A stretch of DNA of 64,000 nt, taken from assembly GCF_900103985.1 (NCBI RefSeq), contig NZ_FNIE01000004.1, positions 124,001-188,000 of the forward strand, in the 5' to 3' direction. Each line of letters opens with the position of its first letter. Positions within the stretch are counted from its first letter, which is position 1. The stretch is from Actinacidiphila guanduensis (lineage in GTDB: Bacteria > Actinomycetota > Actinomycetes > Streptomycetales > Streptomycetaceae). Shown here piece after piece: positions 61,034 to 64,000 of this stretch. The position numbers were made by a program, and so were the translations under genes. The notes beneath the pieces were generated by a model. The model was not told where the DNA came from. It made no database searches and saw only the letters and a program-made list of their open reading frames with translations.

Positions 61034-61048
61034 TCAACAATCTGTTGA
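61034..61048 (-). promoter_or_regulatory. 15-bp palindrome upstream of NCS2 permease
   Basis: TCAACA-ATC-TGTTGA is a perfect inverted repeat 48 bases upstream of the permease GTG, in an AT-rich patch. Candidate operator for a purine-responsive regulator. Confidence 0.5.
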
Positions 61049-61217
61049 CGCCGTTTCGCGCGCATGTCCCGGGCAGCACAGCGGTGTTGCTTCTCCGACG
61101 TCCGCCCGCGCAAGGCCCGGAATCCCGTGGCCGCGCGCGGCCGCCCTGCCGAACTCCCCGCTCACGGGAGCCGGTTGGCCAACTCCGTGTGCACGAGGGC
61201 CGTTGAGGGGTGGCCGT

Positions 61218-62147
61218 TTACGCCGTCGGGTCCTGTGCCCTGTCCCCCGCGGCCGCCGTACGCTGCTCGGCCCGCCACCGCCCGGGCGCCAGCCCGTGCG
61301 CGCGGCGGAAGGCGGTGGCGAAGGCGAACTCGTTCGTGTAGCCGACGCTCGTGGCGACCGTGGACACCGTGGCGTCCGTACGCAGCAGCGCGTCCTCGGC
61401 CAGGCCCATCCGCAGGTCGGTGAGGTAGGCGCCGGGACTCCGGCCGACGACCGTCTTGAAGGCGGCGGCGAAGGCGGCCCGGGACATCGCCGCGGTCTGC
61501 GCCATCGCCTCCAGCGTCCACCGGTCGGCGGGCCGGCGGTGGACGGCCTCGATCACGCGGGCGAGGCCGGGGTGGGCCAGGGCCCGGTACCAGCCGGGGG
61601 CCCGCCCTTCGTCCTGCTGCCACCGGGCGCGCAGGGCGTAGACGAGGTTGAGGTCGAGGAGCCGGTCGAGCAGGACCTGCTGCCCGGCGCCGCTGCCGCC
61701 GGCCTCCGCGGCGAGCAGGGCGATGGCGTCGCGGTGCAGGGGGTGCTGCGCCGCTGACGGGATGCGGGTGAACTGGGGCAGCGCGGTCAGCAGGCTCCTG
61801 CCCACGCTGCCCTCCACGACGTAGGACCCGCACAGCACGCGCACCGCCGGCCCCTGGCTGTCGTCGCTGCCGCGGCGGCGGGCGTCGCCGATCGTCTCGG
61901 CCGGCGCGCCGACCTCGCTGACCAGCCGGTACGGGTCTCCGGCCGTGGCGAGCACCAGGTCGCCCGCGGCGAGCGGGAAGGGCTCGGCCCGGGCCGGGCT
62001 CAGCCAGCCGGGGCCGTCGAAGAGGATGTGCGCGGTCAGCGGGCGGCGGCCGGAGAACTCCAGGCCCCAGGGGGCGGTCCGGCGCAGCGTGGAGAAGACG
62101 GCGCCGCGGGCCCGGGCGCGGGCGAGTTGGTCACTGAGGACGTCCAC
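61218..62147 (-). CDS. AraC-family regulator with N-terminal cupin domain
   Basis: 309 residues. N-terminal AraC_binding_6-type cupin (PLTAHILFDGPGWL) and a C-terminal double HTH (LEAMAQTAAMSRAAFAAAFK; DATVSTVATSVGYTNEFAFA). This class controls a divergent or nearby oxidoreductase gene; the NmrA-like gene at 62230 is divergent with 82 bases between. TAGCCT 7 bases before GTG 62147 indicates a leaderless start. Confidence 0.93.
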   Translation of the reverse strand: MDVLSDQLARARARGAVFSTLRRTAPWGLEFSGRRPLTAHILFDGPGWLSPARAEPFPLAAGDLVLATAGDPYRLVSEVGAPAETIGDARRRGSDDSQGPAVRVLCGSYVVEGSVGRSLLTALPQFTRIPSAAQHPLHRDAIALLAAEAGGSGAGQQVLLDRLLDLNLVYALRARWQQDEGRAPGWYRALAHPGLARVIEAVHRRPADRWTLEAMAQTAAMSRAAFAAAFKTVVGRSPGAYLTDLRMGLAEDALLRTDATVSTVATSVGYTNEFAFATAFRRAHGLAPGRWRAEQRTAAAGDRAQDPTA

Positions 62148-62154
62148 CTCTCCC

Positions 62155-62222
62155 AGGCTAGACGATCACGAATGTTCTCCGGCAGATCGCCTATCCATCG
62201 TCCCTCGCCCTGCTCTTAGCGT
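62155..62222. promoter_or_regulatory. Divergent leaderless promoters of AraC and NmrA-like genes
   Basis: Minus TAGCCT (62155-62160) is 7 bases from GTG 62147. Plus TAGCGT (62217-62222) is 7 bases from ATG 62230. No ribosome site on either side. Confidence 0.6.
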
Positions 62223-62229
62223 GGGATGT

Positions 62230-63054
62230 ATGACACGTTTCGTTGTTCTCGGTGGGAGCGGCAAAGTCGGGCGCCGTCTGGTGGCCGCGCTGGCGGAGTA
62301 CGGGCACGAAGGGGTGGCCGCGAGCCGCGGTTCGTCGGTGCGGTTCGACTGGCAGGACACCTCGACCTGGGAGCCCGCGCTCGCAGGTGCGAAGGGGGTG
62401 TTCGTCGTGGGGCCGGGCTCCGCGCGGGACTGGAGCGGGGCGCTCACCGGCTTCCTCGGCACCGCCGCGACGGCCGGAGTGGAGCACGCGGTCCTGCTGT
62501 CGGCGCGCGGGGTGGAGTTCCTGCCGGGCGGCGCGGTCGACCTCGCCGAGCGGGCGCTGGCGGCGGGGCCCGTGCCGTGGACGGTGCTGCGGCCCGCGCA
62601 CTTCGCGCAGAACTTCACCGAGGCGATGTTCGCCCCCGTCGACGGCCTGGTCACCGCCCCGGTGGGCACCGGCGCCGAGCCCTTCGTGGACGTCCTCGAT
62701 GTCGCCGAGGTGGCCGCCCGCGTCCTGTCCGCGACGTCCTTCACCGGCGAGCACCTCGCCCTGTCCGGCCCCACCGCCCTGACCTTCGCCGAGGCCGCCG
62801 CCGTCCTCTCCTCGGCCTCGGGCCGCCGTATCCGCTTCGTCCCGCAGTCCCCGGCGGACCACGAGGCCGCCCTGCGTGCGGCGGGCACCCCCGAGGGCTA
62901 CATCCGGTGGCGGATGGCCATGTTGGACGGCATCCGCTCCGGTGCGGACGCCTATCTGTCCGACGGAGTGGCCCGCGTCCTCTCCCGCCCGCCCACGTCC
63001 TTCGATTCATGGGCCGCCCGCGAAGTCCCCACGGCCCCATGGGCAGGTGAATAG
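62230..63054 (+). CDS. NmrA/QOR2-like NAD(P)-binding oxidoreductase
   Basis: 274 residues, atypical SDR: GGSGKVGRRL cofactor loop, no YxxxK pair, and a C-terminal half with RPAHFAQNF as in NmrA-like quinone reductases and redox sensors. Probably controlled by the divergent AraC protein. Reaction unknown; could sense NADP(H) instead of catalysing. Confidence 0.91.
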   Translation: MTRFVVLGGSGKVGRRLVAALAEYGHEGVAASRGSSVRFDWQDTSTWEPALAGAKGVFVVGPGSARDWSGALTGFLGTAATAGVEHAVLLSARGVEFLPGGAVDLAERALAAGPVPWTVLRPAHFAQNFTEAMFAPVDGLVTAPVGTGAEPFVDVLDVAEVAARVLSATSFTGEHLALSGPTALTFAEAAAVLSSASGRRIRFVPQSPADHEAALRAAGTPEGYIRWRMAMLDGIRSGADAYLSDGVARVLSRPPTSFDSWAAREVPTAPWAGE

Positions 63055-63228
63055 CCGAGGCTGCGGTCATCGCGAGCCGACCTCGCCCGCAGTGGGCCGG
63101 CCGCAAGCTGTCGCGGCCCGACTGCCGAGCGCGGGCGGGACCGCCTGTGCGGAAACGCCGTCGCCCACTGTTCCGGGCCGCCCGCCGGGTGCGAAGATCG
63201 CAGGACTCACACCGGAACGGGGGCGTAC

Positions 63229-63690
63229 GTGGACGTGGTGGTCAGGCCCGCACGGGCCGCCGAAGCCGGGATGCTCAGCGAGCTGGCGCTTCGGTCCAAG
63301 GGGCATTGGGGCTACGGCGCCGACTTCCTGGAAGCGTGTCGCGACGAGCTCACCGTTGCCCCGCACGAGGTCGCACGCCGACGGGCCATGGTGGCCGACA
63401 GGGACGGCCGCGTCCTCGGCTTCACCACGCTGGAGGGCGAGCCGCCCAGCGGTGTGCTGGGCATGATGTTCGTCGAGCCGGACGCCATCGGCCAGGGGAT
63501 CGGCCGCCTGCTGTTCGAACGCACCGTCGCCGCTGGACGGGACCTGGGGTTCACCCGCCTCACGATCGACGCGGACCCGAACGCCGAGCCCTTCTACCGC
63601 GCGATGGGTGCCGTCCGGGTGGGCAGCGTCCCCTCGGGCTCCATCGCCGGCAGGGTGCTGCCGCAGATGGTCGTCCCCCTCACGCGCTGA
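63229..63690 (+). CDS. GNAT-family acetyltransferase 2
   Basis: 153 residues, complete GNAT fold: the acetyl-CoA loop is QGIGRLLF and the last strands read LGFTRLTIDADPNAEPFYRAMGA. GTG at 63229 with CGGGGG upstream. Acceptor unknown. Convergent with the truncated gene at the window end, separated by a perfect hairpin. Confidence 0.92.
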   Translation: MDVVVRPARAAEAGMLSELALRSKGHWGYGADFLEACRDELTVAPHEVARRRAMVADRDGRVLGFTTLEGEPPSGVLGMMFVEPDAIGQGIGRLLFERTVAAGRDLGFTRLTIDADPNAEPFYRAMGAVRVGSVPSGSIAGRVLPQMVVPLTR

Positions 63691-63762
63691 CACGGCACCC
63701 GCCTGGACAGCGCGCCCGGAGCCCGAGCGCGGCCGGGTTGCCGCCGGCGACGGCCTCGCCGC

Positions 63763-63812
63763 ACCGGCTCCGACCCTGCCGGTTGGGCAGAGCCGGCAGG
63801 GTCGGAGCCGGT
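63763..63812. terminator. Perfect 20-bp-stem bidirectional terminator
   Basis: 63763-63782 and 63793-63812 are exactly complementary (20 bp) around a 10-base loop. The right arm reaches into the stop codon of the minus-strand gene, so it serves both convergent genes. No U-run is present, as often in actinomycetes. Confidence 0.8.
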
Positions 63813-64000
63813 CAGCGGAAGTAGTGGCCCTGTTCGATGTCCTCGATGAGGCCGGGGTGGGTCGGCTTCCAGCCCATGAGTTCCTGGGTGAGGGCGCTGG
63901 AGGCGGGCATGTCCGTGCCGAGCAGGTGGACGAGCATGCCCTCGAACTCCGCGGCGGGCAGGGACCGCGCGGGCAGGCCGAGCTGCTTGCCGATCGCCTC
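63812..64000 (-). CDS. NAD(P)-dependent SDR/epimerase-like protein, C-terminal part
   Basis: Only the last 62 residues are inside the window; they include LGTDMPASSALTQELMGW and end DIEQGHYFR. This ending (TRELLGW-like followed by PGLIEDLDxGHYF) is typical of atypical SDR/NAD-epimerase-like proteins of actinomycetes. The start and cofactor site lie beyond 64000. Confidence 0.8.
   Translation of the reverse strand, partial: EAIGKQLGLPARSLPAAEFEGMLVHLLGTDMPASSALTQELMGWKPTHPGLIEDIEQGHYFR

Noticed and set aside
1..64000. CRISPR arrays, tRNA or rRNA genes, complete insertion sequences, antibiotic gene clusters
   Set aside because: No regularly spaced repeats, cloverleaf or rRNA-like sequence, transposase, or PKS/NRPS modules were seen on either strand.

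Overview
The window is very GC-rich (roughly three quarters G+C), densely coded, with third codon positions almost always G or C, GTG starts, ATGA/GTGA stop-start overlaps and many regulators next to oxidoreductases. This is a chromosomal stretch of a Streptomyces-like actinomycete. I saw no rRNA, tRNA, CRISPR array, phage gene or complete insertion sequence. I identified about 60 genes; the first and last are cut by the window edges.

Region 1 (1-12340) is a sulfur-type acquisition locus. A minus-strand operon carries a lipoprotein binding protein, two permeases, two ATPases, an LLM flavin monooxygenase and an FAD monooxygenase. It is preceded by a 24-codon leader peptide with Cys codons near its end, placed 7 bases behind a -10 box so that it should be translated from a leaderless mRNA. 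An Rrf2 regulator with a DsbA-like protein, and a cupin gene followed by a flavin reductase (a likely supplier of FMNH2), lie upstream. A Tat-type ferritin-like protein follows.

Region 2 (12341-28573) holds a GlcG/HbpS-like protein, a DUF4230 membrane protein with a strong terminator, an SDR/XRE divergent pair, a CGNR regulator/DJ-1 pair, and phenylacetate genes (paaZ, a PaaI-type thioesterase, a TetR regulator). Next comes a module of one DHA2 exporter, two HxlR regulators and a hot-dog thioesterase. All four share a 26-bp inverted-repeat operator that I recognised by eye. A MerR-methyltransferase fusion and an LCP cell-wall ligase follow.

Region 3 (28803-43750) is a stress and redox region: ArsR, an Mg-type P-ATPase, a hydrolase, a TmrB-like ATPase, two XRE-PPOX fusion proteins, a universal stress protein, a decayed alcohol dehydrogenase, a peroxiredoxin-like protein, two SDR/flavodoxin-type oxidoreductases and a second XRE regulator that shares an operator-like site with the first. 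The mix resembles actinomycete hypoxia/dormancy islands.

Region 4 (43913-59513) looks like an envelope-glycan locus: a GT-C-like membrane protein, a haem/molybdopterin membrane oxidoreductase with a small membrane partner, an epimerase, GT2 glycosyltransferase, DUF2064 protein and SAM methyltransferase. It is interrupted by a HxlR-MFS-PanE-MMPL block. It also contains a 152-bp tandem duplication, a His-rich repeat tail and a 205-bp MITE-like element that supplies the C-terminus of a NUDIX protein.

Region 5 (59538-64000) has an NCS2 purine permease, an AraC/NmrA-like divergent pair, a GNAT protein and a truncated epimerase-like gene, the last two separated by a perfect 20-bp-stem terminator. 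At least 17 genes have a -10 hexamer 6-8 bases before the start codon and are probably translated from leaderless transcripts.
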